Source: Zygnema cylindricum
Lineage: Eukaryota; Streptophyta; Zygnematophyceae; Zygnematales; Zygnemataceae
Length of the DNA: 64,000 nt
Reading direction: 5' to 3'
Assembly: GCA_037447655.1 (NCBI GenBank)
Contig: JBBHKE010003464.1
Span: 157,431-221,430 of the forward strand
The position numbers and the translations under genes were made by a program. Position 1 is the stretch's first letter, and each line of letters opens with the position of its first letter. The notes under the pieces were generated by a model. It was not told the DNA's origin. It saw only the letters and a list, made by a program, of their open reading frames with translations, and ran no database searches. This document shows, one piece after another, positions 10,490 to 21,156 of this stretch.

Positions 10490-10972
10490 AAATTGGGATA
10501 TCAGCCCGTCTACTGAGACCCAAACCCCTTTCCCTGGCGAGGCGAGTGAAAGGAAGGGGGAGGGGATAACTTTCACCTTCCCCCTTTTGCTCATCCCTCT
10601 TCCCTGTCCCAGCATCTCTCCTATTTGACATGCATATCTATGGGAGGGATGTGGGCAGCGGTGGGCTTGTGCTTTTTATTACTTTTCAATAGAACCATTA
10701 GCAAAAATATTTTGTATGGAAATCGAGGGAGCATCCAGAAGTGAAATTGCGACACCGATGCACATACATTCATTTCCTCTCTCCCAGAGGGATACAATAC
10801 TATTGTGGGAGAGAGAGGAATACAATTAGCTGGAGCTCAAAACTAATGCGCCCCAATGGCTTGAGCGATCGCCAAAAATCCTCAAAGCATCCGCATTCGA
10901 GGTTTATTTGCAGAACTCCAATGCCGACGACTCCGGGCTCTGGGCCCTTCCCTCGCGTTAATCAGGCACGCT
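10490..10972 (+). repeat. Direct repeat, copy 2, with 218-bp insertion
   Basis: Same block as 9034-9315, but about 218 bp (10667-10884) replaces 17 bp of copy 1. The inserted DNA contains a strong inverted repeat at about 10772-10821: TTCCTCTCTCCCA against TGGGAGAGAGAGGAA, with a small inner palindrome. The 3' end of the block abuts Copia fragment M. Confidence 0.8.
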
Positions 10973-11094
10973 GGACATCCTGTTTGACCGGGTGGCTTTT
11001 ATTTGGTCTAAAAGTCAAATGGGCAAATATTATCCTAGAGGCTTCATATAAGTTGGACATTCTGTGGGCCAATAGAGGTCACAGAATTACAAAA

Positions 11095-12180
11095 ATAAAC
11101 GAGTTTCTTACCGGTTTGCAATATATCCGAATCAACTCCCATCACACCATTTACCTCTTCGAGGACAAAAATGTGGTTATTTTTATTGCAATCAATGTAG
11201 ATGATATACTAGTTCTGGGCAAGTCTAGTGATAAAATAAATCATCTAAAGAAGAGCTTAAGCAGTAGGTTTGACATAAAGGATTTAAAGTAATCTAAATA
11301 TATTTTTAGAGTAAAAATAAAAAAAGATAAAGATACGCAAAAAATAAGACGAACTCAGAAGGAAGCAATATGTAATATGCTCCAAGAATTTCAAATGGAC
11401 AAACAAAATAGTTGTACCGCACCCATAGATCTAAAGAAGGTCACTGAAAAGAAATGCTAAGGGAGGATTCATAGTTTAAGGTGACCACAATAGTCTAAAA
11501 GAACAAGAATTTATGCAGAACATTCCATTTAGGCATATTGTAGGAAGTCTAGTCTGTTTTCTGCACTGCATCCGACCAAATATAGTAGTTGCAATAGGTG
11601 TCCTCATTAGGGTTTTAAACAATCCCAAGATAAATGATTGAGACTCAGCCAAGAGAGTGATGGTATATATTATAGGAACAACAAAATTATGGTTGAATCT
11701 GGGTTAGGATCATAGAGACATCACCACTTGGAGAGTTGCCAGTTATGGGGATGTGCCGTTGAGAGGGTGTACGTCTCGACATATCTTGCAAATTGGTTTG
11801 GGTGCTTGTTGTTGGAGATGTATGTAGCTGAAGGTTGTCACTCAGTCCACAATGGAGCCTAAACATATGGCCTCATGTGCAACTCTGAAAGAGTTAATGA
11901 GGGTGAAGACTTTATTTTAAAAATTAAGAGTTATGAAAGATTATGCCCAAGATATCTTATATGATAGTCGCGCAACAATAGTAATCGTTGCAATCTTATA
12001 CACCATTTTAAGGCAAAACACATGGATATCAAACTTTGCTTTGTAAGGGAAAAGGTGGACAACAAAATTATCAAAGTTGTTTATACACCAAATGGGGAAA
12101 TGGTTGCTAACATGATGACCAAGTCTGTCCCATTTCCCAAATTGATTTATTGCATATAATGTTGTGGTCTAAAGGAGAAA
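11095..12180 (+). pseudogene. Copia RT/RNase H remnant of M
   Basis: The first frame (to 11292) reads INEFLTGLQYIRINSHHTIY and FIAINVDDILVL: the RT catalytic box is NVDD where YVDD is usual. After a stop, other frames carry QKEAICNMLQEFQMDKQNSC, a degenerate RNase H segment (TSRHILQIGLGACCW, then QSTMEPKHMASC), and an ending with GEMVANMMTKSVPFPKL. Several stops and shifts make it inactive. Confidence 0.85.
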
Positions 12181-12202
12181 CAAAGCTAAAAATTAACGGG
12201 AG

Positions 12203-12750
12203 TGTTAAAAAGAGTAATTTGTATCGTGCCTCTCATTTAGATTTTTAAGGTTCTCTGACTTACCAGGTTCTAAGAGTGTAGGAGTTAGAGAGAGCCATGG
12301 CTACCTCTCTCGTAGCGAGGCTGATAGGCTAAGGCAAAGATTGAGAAACAGAAAGAGTAAACTCTAACAAAAAAGGGTGGATTGACCAGGATTCGATCTT
12401 GGTCATACAAAGTCCCTACTAGCCGCCTTAGCCGTCGTCCGTATCCATTTGTATACACACATGGAGTGTTTTACTGCAATAAAGATATTATGCACAAAAA
12501 TGTAATTTAACAGAGGTGGACAAAAATTGTCACACATATATATAAGGAATGTTACGAGCGTGCCGAACATTCGGCGCGCCGTGTAATTGAACGAACAAAA
12601 TTAAATAAACATTCTGATCGGACGGCACGCAAAGAGCCGACAGCCCGAAATGGTCCTTTTGGCGGCTTAACCAAAAAGATAGCAGGATAAATTAAAAAGC
12701 ATGATGGTAACCCATCTGAGTTAAGGGGTACAAAAGGGGTGGCATGGCCA
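12203..12750 (+). repeat. 3' LTR of M, truncated
   Basis: It starts TGTTAAAAAG after the polypurine tract. It has the CCATGGCT palindrome near 12295 and an antisense tRNA-like module near 12388-12450. The match to other LTRs is lost around the TGGCATGGCC segment near 12741, roughly half way along a normal LTR. Confidence 0.75.
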
Positions 12751-12919
12751 AAACTGAAAAACTACAATAAAAAAGCAAATAGAGCGATGGGAACACAACA
12801 AAAAAAGAGAAAAGAAAAGAAACAATCAATAAAAAAAACATAAACACCCAAACTCAAAATGAAAAGTACGTCAACCCACAAAACCAAGGCTACAACCCCC
12901 ACCCCAAACTGAACGCAGA
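12751..12919. other. A-rich spacer
   Basis: This is A-rich, low-complexity sequence between M and LTR L. The minus-strand ORF here (12762-13022) reads as hydrophobic only because of the A/T runs, and I do not regard it as a gene. Confidence 0.6.
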
Positions 12920-13923
12920 TGTTGTTTTGCGACCACCGGTGCAGGTGAAGTAGCAATATTAGTAGTGGAAGTAGACATGATTTTCTCACAAAAGTTATCA
13001 AGAAACCTACCAAAAAACTCAAGATTCTCCCAATTAGTTGTTTTCAACAGCTTTTCAAAACTGACACAAGATTCCAAACTTCACCAAATTATACCACATT
13101 ATACAATATCATAAACACTGACAACTTCCAAAGTTTCAACTCAATTGATCTAACACACTCTAAGATAACTCAATTGATCTAACACACTCTAAGATATGAT
13201 GCTTAGAAGTTTCCCAAAAACAGTCTGCAGATTTCACAGTATGGAAGTCACGATACAAAAAATAATCTAAGTCTTGAGTCTTATACTCACAATGAGTATC
13301 TACTGCTAATTTTCCTATTACATAGCAACACCTTGAACAGTAGTGCTATACTTGTGACACAAGTGTACCTGAGAGGTATGTCCCAAAACCAACATACCAC
13401 TAGAACGTAAATACTCCTAATCACACTAAAATAAGATTTACTACCCTATAGCAAACATTGCTCAGATATTCACAAATAGTGGCGGCACAAATACTTGCCA
13501 CTAGCCTAGTCATCAATGCCTGGATGCGTTCATCCGACTGTGGCAAAAACATATGCCAGGTGAGTCACTTGTGGTCTTTTTATGAATCTTGTCTGTCGAC
13601 TTGATTCATATCAACCGTGGTTGTGCTGCTCCGTATAGGACCATTTCCAAAATAGTCGTTTTATGGTTTTTTCGTCAGATCGTCAGATGCCATTTGTGAG
13701 GCATGTGAGATGTGTAAATACTCGTCTTTGATTTTTCCAAAATACTTGCGAGTTACGTGGTGATGATGCGTGTTTCAATAAAGTACATTGCACTCTATTA
13801 TAATTTTGATGGTGTCACACTATTTCAAGAAATTATAGGACGCTGAACAAAATATATTCTAAGTCCAAAAAACCTCCCCTCATACACCTATTTACCGAGA
13901 CTCAAAGCTTTGTAAATTCAACA
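12920..13923 (-). repeat. L: isolated LTR of the J/K Copia family (1004 bp)
   Basis: In its own orientation it starts TGTTGAATTTACAAAGC at 13923 and ends AAAACAACA at 12920. It resembles the LTRs of J (987 bp) and K, including the TTGATTCA-rich block near 13600. No internal region and no matching target duplication flank it (gcaga on the left, attat on the right). It is thus a truncated or rearranged solo LTR. Satellite-like sequence follows directly. Confidence 0.75.
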
Positions 13924-13990
13924 ATTATTACGCTAATAAAAGCAAGAAAAACAAACCCTCAACTATGTTTGCAACAAAAATTTGTGTTGT
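13924..13990. repeat. Single satellite monomer fragment
   Basis: ATTATTACGCTAATA and CTCAACTATGTTTGCAACA match the second half of the 'd' monomer of the 101-bp satellite arrays at 17730-18792 and 40774-42180. It is an isolated remnant next to LTR L. Confidence 0.65.
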
Positions 13991-14499
13991 TCTAAAAAAG
14001 ACTATTGGAACTGAAGACGATGAGGATGCGGGTGAGAAAGAAAACAAGCGTGAAACTTTCACAAAAACTGGTCTGATAAATAGCAACTTCAAAAGTTGAT
14101 GAGTCACAAACCAAAAACACAATAGCTCTAAATATCTAACACAACGTAGATTTTATCAAGATGAACAGACACAAAAAATTACAAGTTATTTTGAAGCGAG
14201 ATTTGAGAGATATTCACAAATTAAAATGCCAAAAAAAACATGTACAGTTTTTGACTACAAAGTGTCCATTTCTATAAAATTGTCCAAGTCCTACTCATAT
14301 ACACTAAAGCCTATGCTGCTGAACGTACGGAGACATACTAGCCTTACAATAATTACCTAGCACATTTAAAACGGCGAGTATAATAAAACCGAACAAGGCA
14401 CATCATACAAAAAGAATCCTACACTAATCAACTAACCACAGAAAGACAAAAATATGTTGAACAACATATTTACAAAGGAGTAGGATTTTGTATGCCACG
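13991..14499. other. No gene; contains a 92-bp foldback
   Basis: I recognise nothing coding here. At 14404-14495 an inverted repeat pairs CATACAAAAAGAATCCTAC with GTAGGATTTTGTATG around an inner near-perfect palindrome, ATATGTTGAACAACATAT. This could be a small foldback or MITE relic. Confidence 0.55.
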
Positions 14500-14878
14500 T
14501 GATTTGTCATCTATGTTGTCCACACCGACCAACATTTTTTGTCGGTCTCCGTCCGCCGCCTAGATATCACATTAGGCACCGTAGACAAATCTCCATGTGC
14601 CAATTCGTCCTCAAGTGTATCTATACACCAACAAACGGATATTCTGGAGTGTCTTTTTTCTTTTAGTGACGTGTGTCTCGGGAGTGTATACTATGTGTAC
14701 TCCCTACCGAGCTACTATAACATCAATTGTGGTTTGTACTGAACCAAACTTACAACCAATCATATACTAAGTTGTGAAACTCTCTCTCCCTCACACGAGA
14801 GGCATACAGAGGGCTAAAGCTTTCATAAACAGCACTCCCCTAAAGCTTCAAAACTTGCTAGCCACTTAAACCACATGC
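14500..14878 (-). repeat. Remnant of a K-type LTR and adjoining polypurine tract
   Basis: The right end resembles the K LTR start. On the minus strand AAGCTTTAGGGGAG (polypurine-like, 14832-14845) is followed by TGCTGTTTATGAAAGC. The outer part of the LTR is degenerate or missing, and element F begins directly at its right edge. Confidence 0.5.
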
Positions 14879-15718
14879 TGTAGAAACTAATGGTTTTCTT
14901 TTAGTATTTTCTAGGTTTCAAGATTGTAAAATAAAAGGCAGAAAGGAAACACAGACAACCTGTCTCTAACTCCTCTCTTTAGTCCTCACACTTGTCGCAT
15001 TCACTGAAGACTGGAGAGGGAGTTAGAGCCATGGCTGCCTAGGTTGTCCTAAGAGACAAGAAGGCAAATTTTGGTAGAGTTACCAAAAAGGTTTGAATGA
15101 CCCAGGATTTGATTCTGGTACCTGCCTTCTGTCAAAGTAGTCGTTAGCTTTGTCCTATAGTCTAGGGATGACCATGGTGCGAGCCGACATCGAAGAATGG
15201 TTGCTTTGGCGGTTTGCGGTCACCGTCACACAGAATGATACGTGGCACCATCTTATTACCTTGCGGAAACTCTAAGAAGCATCACAACAAGTCTAGATGT
15301 GATAGGCGTCACCTTTATGGCCATGTCGTATAGTGGCCGAACAAAAAGTACTTTGGCACCTGTACTTTTCTTTTGTACTACACAATCGAGTGATTAGTGC
15401 CATACTTTATTAGAAGGGTGTTCAGAGAGGGGTTAAGGACTTAGACATTTTGAAAGTAGCTGCCTCTCTCTCTCTAAGGGCATCTACATTTATAGGCCAT
15501 TTATGGCCATTCATAACTTACTGCTCAGGGGAGCAAATTAACCCATTATTTTTCCAATCCACTCAATGGAGTCTTAATTTTATAAAGGTTGAGTTGGTCA
15601 GAGTTATTGTTTGCCAAGGTGGCAGTTATTAACGTTGGAACGCAAAGGGGTCTGGGTTATCCTATGAGCTTCGTGTGAGCGGCCCACTCTGTGGACATAT
15701 GGAGGTCTCACAGTTGGA
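14879..15718 (+). repeat. 5' LTR of F (about 840 bp)
   Basis: It begins TGTAGAAACTAATGG like family A and ends near ACAGTTGGA. It has the AGCCATGGCT palindrome near 15029, an antisense tRNA-like module near 15108-15180 and a hairpin variant CACTC-AATG-GAGTC near 15561. It is about 200 bp shorter than family-A LTRs. Confidence 0.85.
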
Positions 15719-16765
15719 GGTTATGGGCCACCCTCTAGGGTGCCCATCTTTAATGGAACTGGCTTCATATAGTGGGAGAGTATGATGACATGAGATCTAT
15801 GTGAGAAAAGGTTTTGGGGAATAGTGAGTGCACGAGTGAAGCGACCATCCGTTCTGGGCATCCCTTTATGGTTTGGAGGAAGCAGATTAACCCAGAGATG
15901 CAGATCCATCTTCAACGGATGATAGAAAAGAAGGGGAGGTGATGAAAAATGGAAAAAAGAAGGAGACGATCATACCCATAGCAACCGATTCAGCATGCAT
16001 GTCCCATATTCCAAGTAAAGGGAAGATTGATATTAATACTTGGGACTATAACAATATGGCGGCAAAGCACTTCATCCTTCGCTATCATACTCAAGGACTT
16101 GCATTTCCTCATTTTCAAATAGAAAGGGCATTCTATCTATGGTTGGCTCTCATAGAGATTTAGCGAAGTGGTACAATTCAGCAACAGTTGTTGGCTGATC
16201 ATAAAATAGATGCATATCTATACAAACGGGAGAAGGTGTTAGATTTTTGTAATAAGCTCGCAACACTTTTCATGGAGCTAGAGAGTGCCCGACAGGTTGA
16301 AACTGAAAAGATGTAGGTCAATTGCTTCTTTATGAATTACCTTATGATTTCGAAGATATAGTCAACCGTGTGCAGGACTTGTCGAACTCCAGGTGGATAT
16401 GGAATTTAATGGTAGGGATGATTCTTGTTTGAGAGAATACAACAGAGATCCAAAGGGGTGGAAAGGATTGACAAGCCTTGACAACCGGGATCGATTGGTG
16501 GAATAAAGATCCTAGAAAACTAGTTTGAAACTACGGAGGGGGGTGGGTGAGAAAAGAGTGCGATGAGTCTGGACTAAGGGCTCCCGAGGGGCTGTACCAT
16601 TTCTGTAAGAAACCAGGGCACTATATGGCGGAGTGCTCTAAGCTAACCAATATTTGGTTAAAGGAGGGGCAAATCAGTGGACCTCCAAGAGGAAAGAAAA
16701 AGGCTTTTATGACGCAGGTACATGAGGAGGAATCGGAGGACGAGGACGATGACCTCTTGTTGGAT
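15719..16765 (+). pseudogene. Gag remnant of F
   Basis: Starting at a PBS with one base missing (GGTTATGGGCCACC), gag is readable across several frames. The pieces include GDINTWDYNNMAAKHFILRY-like sequence (15939-16163), a QQQLLADHKIDAYLYKRE segment, and a CCHC zinc knuckle CHFCKKPGHYMAEC-like motif read as YHFCKKPGHYMAEC (16547-16765), so the first Cys of the knuckle is Tyr. At least six stops or shifts separate the parts. Confidence 0.85.
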
Positions 16766-17676
16766 GGGTTTGTGGAGCATGGGGAGGAGAGCAAGGTATG
16801 ATGATAATCAAATCTTTATACGGGCTAAAACATGCGCCCCAACAATGGAATAAGAAGCTTGATGAATTTCTTACAGGTTTGGGATATATTAAAATTAGCT
16901 AAAATCACTCAATTTATTTGTTTGAAGATGAGGAAGGAATTATTTTTATTGCAGTTTAATTTTTATTGATGATTTGCTTGTTTTAAGCATATCTTTGGAT
17001 AAAATCAATAATTAAAAACGGATCTAAAAGGTAAATTTGAGATGAAATATATGGGGGAGGCAAGATATATTTTGGGAATTCAGGTAGAGAGAGACAGGGA
17101 TCAAAGAATAATTCACTTAACTCAAAAAAAAACCATTGGGAACATGTTTGAAAAGTTTCAAATAAACAAGGATTATAGTTGTACAACCCCAATAGGATTA
17201 AACAAAGGAAATGAGGGGAGTTTTGAAGGGGAAGTTATGATTTTTGATGATGAACTAGGACCTGAAGAGCAAAAATTCATGGAGAGTATCCTTTACAGGG
17301 AAGTATTAGGAAACTTAATCTAATTTATTAACTCTACCAGACCTAATTTTACTGCATCTGTAAGAGTGTTGAGTCAAAGTCTAAATGCTCCCACTAAAAG
17401 GGATTAGGAGGCAGCAAAGAGAGGTCTTAGATATTTGATAGGGACTAGAGGTCTATGGTTTTATTTGGGTGAGGATAACACTAACATCACCACTTGAGGT
17501 GATGCCATTTATAGAGATGCTCCTATGAGGAGGTGTACGTCCAAATATGTGTTGTATGTGGGAGATGGTGCATGTTGCTAGAGCAGTAAGCAGCAAAAGG
17601 TTATTGCTCAATCCACTATGGAGGCAGAGTATATGGCTTCTTGCTCTGCTGTAAAAGAGTTGATCCTTGTAAAAGG
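16766..17676 (+). pseudogene. RT/RNase H remnant of F
   Basis: It begins at FVEHGEESKV, the point in relatives just after the MRQPEGFVEE segment of RT, directly fused to the gag acidic spacer. KSLYGLKHAPQQWNKKLDEF follows. The YVDD box is destroyed (a V* reading near 16950). Then come a frame with KYMGEARYILGIQVERDRDQ (17042-17323) and an RNase H tail with QSTMEAEYMASCSAVKEL. It ends within that motif. Confidence 0.85.
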
Positions 17677-17729
17677 TAATTTTATCTTCTATCTCTTTAG
17701 TCTATGGTCTTTATACAACCTTCATAACG

Positions 17730-18792
17730 CATGCAAAGAGAGTTAAAAAAACTCAATCTCCAAATCATGTTTGTATTTGCGGTAATTACAATATTGGTAA
17801 TTAACACTATAAATTGTTAACGCTCACAAAAATAGTTCAAATAAACTCTCAACCATATTTATACCTCAAATTTGTGCTTCCGCTAACTAAGATAATTGTA
17901 ACAAACAACGTTTAATGTTCGCCCTCATAATAAAAGGTAAAACAAACTCCAAACCGTGTTTGTAACACACTTTTTGTTTGTGCTAACAAAAATATTGGTA
18001 ACAAGCACTTTATATTGATATCCCTCACAAAAACAGTTCAAATATACGCTCAACAATGCTTATAACTCAAATTTGTGTATACGCTAACAACAATTTTTTT
18101 TTAATGAACAACGTTTATTAGTACTCTCACAAAAACGGTAATAATTAACCCTTAACTATGTTTGCAACACATATTTTTGTTTGCATTAACAAAAAAAAGA
18201 AAACGAACAAAGTTCATAGTTAACGCACACAAAGAGAGTAAAAAATAACCCTAAACCATGTTTCTATCACAAATTTGAGTTTGCGCTAACAAAGATATTT
18301 GTCTCAAACAATGTTTATTGTTCGCGCTCACAAAAAGAGGTAAAATAAACTCCCAACTATGTTTGTTACACAACAGTGCGTTTGCGGTAACAACAATATT
18401 GGTAACAAACACTAAATATTGTTCACGCTCACAAAAATAGGCTCTCAAACATGTTTATAACTCAAAATTGTGTTTGCGCTTACAATAATTTCTTCTAACG
18501 GACAACGTTTAATAATACGCACACAAAAAAAGTAAAAGAAAACCCTCAACTATGTTTGGAACACGAATTTGTATTTGCGTTAACAACTAAATATTAACAA
18601 ACAAAGTTTAATGTTAACGCACATAAACAAAGTTAACAAAAACCTTAAACCATTTTTCTAACAAAAATTTATTTTTCCGCTAACAAAGATATTTGTAACA
18701 AACAACGTTTATTGTTTCCGCTCACAAAAAGAGGTAAAATAAAATCCAAACCGTGTTTATAACACAATCGTGTGTTTGCGGTAAAGACAATA
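17730..18792. repeat. 101-bp satellite array, left half
   Basis: About eleven tandem monomers of roughly 101 bp start near 17773, 17876, 17976, 18077, 18179, 18279, 18380, 18472, 18573, 18672 and 18774, each opening with a GTTTGCGCTAAC-like motif. They fall into four types (a-d) arranged mostly as a-b-c-d. The last monomer is cut at GACAATA by insertion of element G and resumes at 40774. A leading partial monomer extends back to about 17730. Confidence 0.92.
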
Positions 18793-19075
18793 TGTAATTC
18801 TATGACCTCCATTGGTCCACAGAATGTCCAGCTTATATGAAGCCTGTAGGATAATATTTGCACTTTTGAATTTAGCAATGAATAGGTTCCACCCTGGCAC
18901 AAAAAAAATCTAATCGATTACACCCTTGTGTTGCGTGGACTCTGCTGAGTCTGCAACAAAAAGAATCACCGAAATTGCTAACCTAAATATTTAGTTATGG
19001 CTGGCCAAAGATGGCTTGTAACTGTAGATGCACTCTGAGAGAGAGGCGGCTACCTAAATATTTTCAGGTCCTAAG

Positions 19076-19814
19076 TGTTGTTTTTAGAAAGCTTTAGTCC
19101 TCTTTATGCCTCAGCTGTGAGAGAGAGCTGTTCAGGACTTAAGCTATTTTTGGTTGAGTTCGGTTCAGTACTTACCGAAATTAGTGTGACAGTGAAGTTG
19201 GGAGTTCACGGTTCATTCACACTTGGGACACGTGTCGTCACTTGGGAGAATGCGTGAGTATGTCCTCCGTGGACGTACGGAAATTCGGTAGGACCACTGG
19301 ACTTCGTAAAGTCAATTCTACGGTGCCAAATCCTCTAATCGGACCGCTGACAGCCGCCGCCAACAAATAGTGACGAGGCGTGACTAGATCATTATCACTT
19401 TACGTTGTCTTAACTTCGGTGTAAATATTTGTGATAGAATGTTAGATGTACGGCTGGAATGCCTCCGTACAGCTTAGTGTAGTTTCGGTGTATAAAAGTA
19501 GGACTTAGTGAATTTGATTTTTAGGAACAAATGATATGAAAACTGTACACTCAGTTTTATGTAATTTCAGTTCTACATATCTCACAGATTTGTGGGCTGA
19601 ATTGATTGAAATTTTGTGTGTGTGTTCCTTTGTATGTTAGCTACATTGTGGCAAATTTTTAGGATGTTTAGAGGATATTTCTGAAAGTTATAGTCTGTCA
19701 AAGTTTCTGTTCAGCCATCGGTATTTGTGGAAGCTTCCTCTCTTGATTTGATTCTACGATGACTACTGCTGCATCTTCTTCATCTTCAGTGCCAGTAGTT
19801 GTGTCAGAACAACA
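19076..19814 (+). mobile_element. O: solo LTR inside the G LTR (739 bp)
   Basis: It is bounded by TGTTGT...ACAACA and a perfect 5-bp duplication, ctaag (19071-19075 and 19815-19819), interrupting the otherwise continuous G LTR. Near its right end an ATG at 19759 opens MTTAASSSSSVPVVVSEQ. This parallels the LTR-encoded gag start of J (MSTSTT...VVVEQ), so O belongs to a J/K-like Copia family. The internal region was lost by LTR-LTR recombination. Confidence 0.9.
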
Positions 19815-20211
19815 CTAAGATCCCTCTTTGAACCTACTACTAGTGTACCTAGCTAATAAAATGAGTGTAAGGTACGAGATGGTACAAGTACGGTTGTACT
19901 TATTGTACAACCATATTACTGCATGGCCGCTCCACTAACGCGTGTGAGTTCTTGAGCCGTAGTTGCTCCCCCCGTAATATCCGATGTCCAACTATAGCTT
20001 GCCACGTGTCATCCACCGCTTTTAGCTTGCAAAATGCGAAATGACCACTCAAGTGCATCGGCTCCACTGTGAGCCTTCCGATAGGAAGTCATAACTTAAT
20101 GGCGTCCGTTTAAATTTGACGTTGTTTCGTTTCGTAATTCGAAAAATGGAGTATGTAGATTGTTACAGTGTTTAAATACAAAACACACCCAGTACATCTA
20201 ACGTTTTATTA

Positions 20212-20285
20212 AGACTAATGGATAAGGCGTATGTCTACGCCGTATGTTTTCATTTCGCAGGTCATAGGATCAAGTCCTGTTTTTG
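20212..20285 (+). other. tRNA-like module in the G 3' LTR (antisense to the element)
   Basis: The plus strand reads CTAATGGATAAGGCG, identical to the D-arm/A-box region of eukaryotic tRNA-Arg genes as I remember them. After about 35 bases it reads AGGATCAAGTCCT, a B-box-like T arm. The anticodon arm is not tRNA-like, so this is not a functional tRNA gene. The corresponding site in the other G LTR is 40469-40538. Confidence 0.6.
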
Positions 20286-20449
20286 GCCCTTCAATTTTGC
20301 AAAGACTTATGCCTTCGTTCCTATAGTCTGTCTCCCTTCTTGACTGCTTAAGGCAGCCATGGCTCTCTTTGATTTGTCAGTTAACCTTCATAGACACACT
20401 AACAAAAGACAGCAAACAGAAAATACCTTTTTAAACTCTCCCCTTATTT

Positions 20450-21123
20450 TCTAATATATCTTTTGCTCAGTCCACACTTCTCCCTACAAAATACAAACTA
20501 GTGAGAAGGAACCAGTTTAGTCATCATGTCTGCTACCATCTCCCCATCTGGTCTATACTTCAAACTAATTATTTTGTTCTCAACCTTCTCTCTAACAATT
20601 CCCAGTCGGATATCCATATGGTTTGCTTTAATGTGATGTTGTGGGTTTGTTGCAATTGCAATTGCAGCTTGATTATCACAAAATATTTTTTGCACTCCAT
20701 TCTTCAGATACCGAAGTTCTTGAAGCAATGATTCAACCCACATCAATTTTTTCATAGCCAAACAAGAGGCCATATACTCAGCCTCCATGGTGGATTGAGG
20801 AATCACCTTTTGTTGCTTGCTGCTCCAACAACATGCCCCATTCGCAACATACAACAAATAAAAGTACACCTTCTCATCACAACATCCCCATAACTAGTAT
20901 CACTCCAGGTGGTGATATCAGTATTATCCCCTCCCAAATGCAACCACAGATCTCTCGTTCCTATGAAGTATCGCATGACCCTTTTGGTCGCTTCCCAATC
21001 TCTCTTCCTATGATCATTCAGACTCCTATTTAATATCCACACAACTGCTGCTTTATCGGGACGAGTACGGTTGATAAAGTAGATCAAACTACCAAAAACC
21101 TGTATGTACGGAATAGTTTGCAT
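20450..21123 (-). pseudogene. RNase H of G, broken
   Basis: On the minus strand YIQVFGSLIYFINRTRPD is followed by TTWSDTSYGDVVMRRCTF, then CCWSSKQQKVIPQSTMEAEY, FCDNQAAIAIATNPQHHIKA and KHMDIRLGIVREKVENKI. The acidic residues of RNase H (WSD, MEAEY, CDN) all survive. One frameshift splits the domain near 20850. It ends with MVADMMTKLVPS before a polypurine tract. Confidence 0.88.
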
Positions 21124-21156
21124 AAACTTGCTCTCCTCATGGCCTAACTCATTATC

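Larger units (their letters stand above)
8846..10978 (+). other. Gypsy 3' flank, possible degenerate LTR, no gene seen
   Basis: No recognisable coding region follows the integrase stop. The stretch holds one copy of a duplicated block (9034-9315) and the second copy (10490-10972). Between them is a region with LTR-like composition and a TATA-like TATAAGG at about 9908, followed by a T-rich leader-like stretch. I could not define LTR ends. ORFs such as 9037-9357 sit in low-complexity C/G-rich sequence and are not convincing genes. Confidence 0.5.
10979..12750 (+). mobile_element. M: truncated Copia element
   Basis: A 3'-terminal LTR piece (about 10979-11094, ending GGTCACAGAATTAC) is fused directly to RT-RNase H coding sequence, so PBS, gag, protease and integrase are all deleted. 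After pol come a polypurine-like tract (AATTAACGGGAG, 12191-12202) and a second LTR that fades out near 12750. The LTR piece resembles those of element G. Confidence 0.85.
14879..17676 (+). mobile_element. F: decayed, internally deleted Copia element
   Basis: It has a 5' LTR (14879-15718), a damaged primer-binding site, gag remnants, then a direct fusion of the gag acidic spacer to RT at about 16765, and RNase H remnants that stop abruptly at 17676 just before satellite DNA. Protease, integrase and the first part of RT are missing, as is the 3' LTR. Sequence is closest to families A and G. Confidence 0.88.
18793..20437 (-). repeat. 3' LTR of G, split by solo LTR O
   Basis: LTR sequence occupies 18793-19075 and 19815-20437, about 900 bp once the insertion is removed. 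Features in its own orientation are TTTAAAAAGG at the start (the usual TG is mutated), the AGCCATGGCT palindrome near 20355, an antisense tRNA-like module (20212-20285), and a leader hairpin GACTC-TGCT-GAGTC near 18938. Confidence 0.9.

Noticed and set aside
12762-13022. Hydrophobic minus-strand ORF
   Set aside because: The apparent membrane protein comes from A-rich runs read as Phe and Leu codons, and it crosses into LTR L.
17730-18792. CRISPR array
   Set aside because: Repeats are 101-bp head-to-tail monomers without short constant repeats and unique spacers, and the context is eukaryotic transposons.
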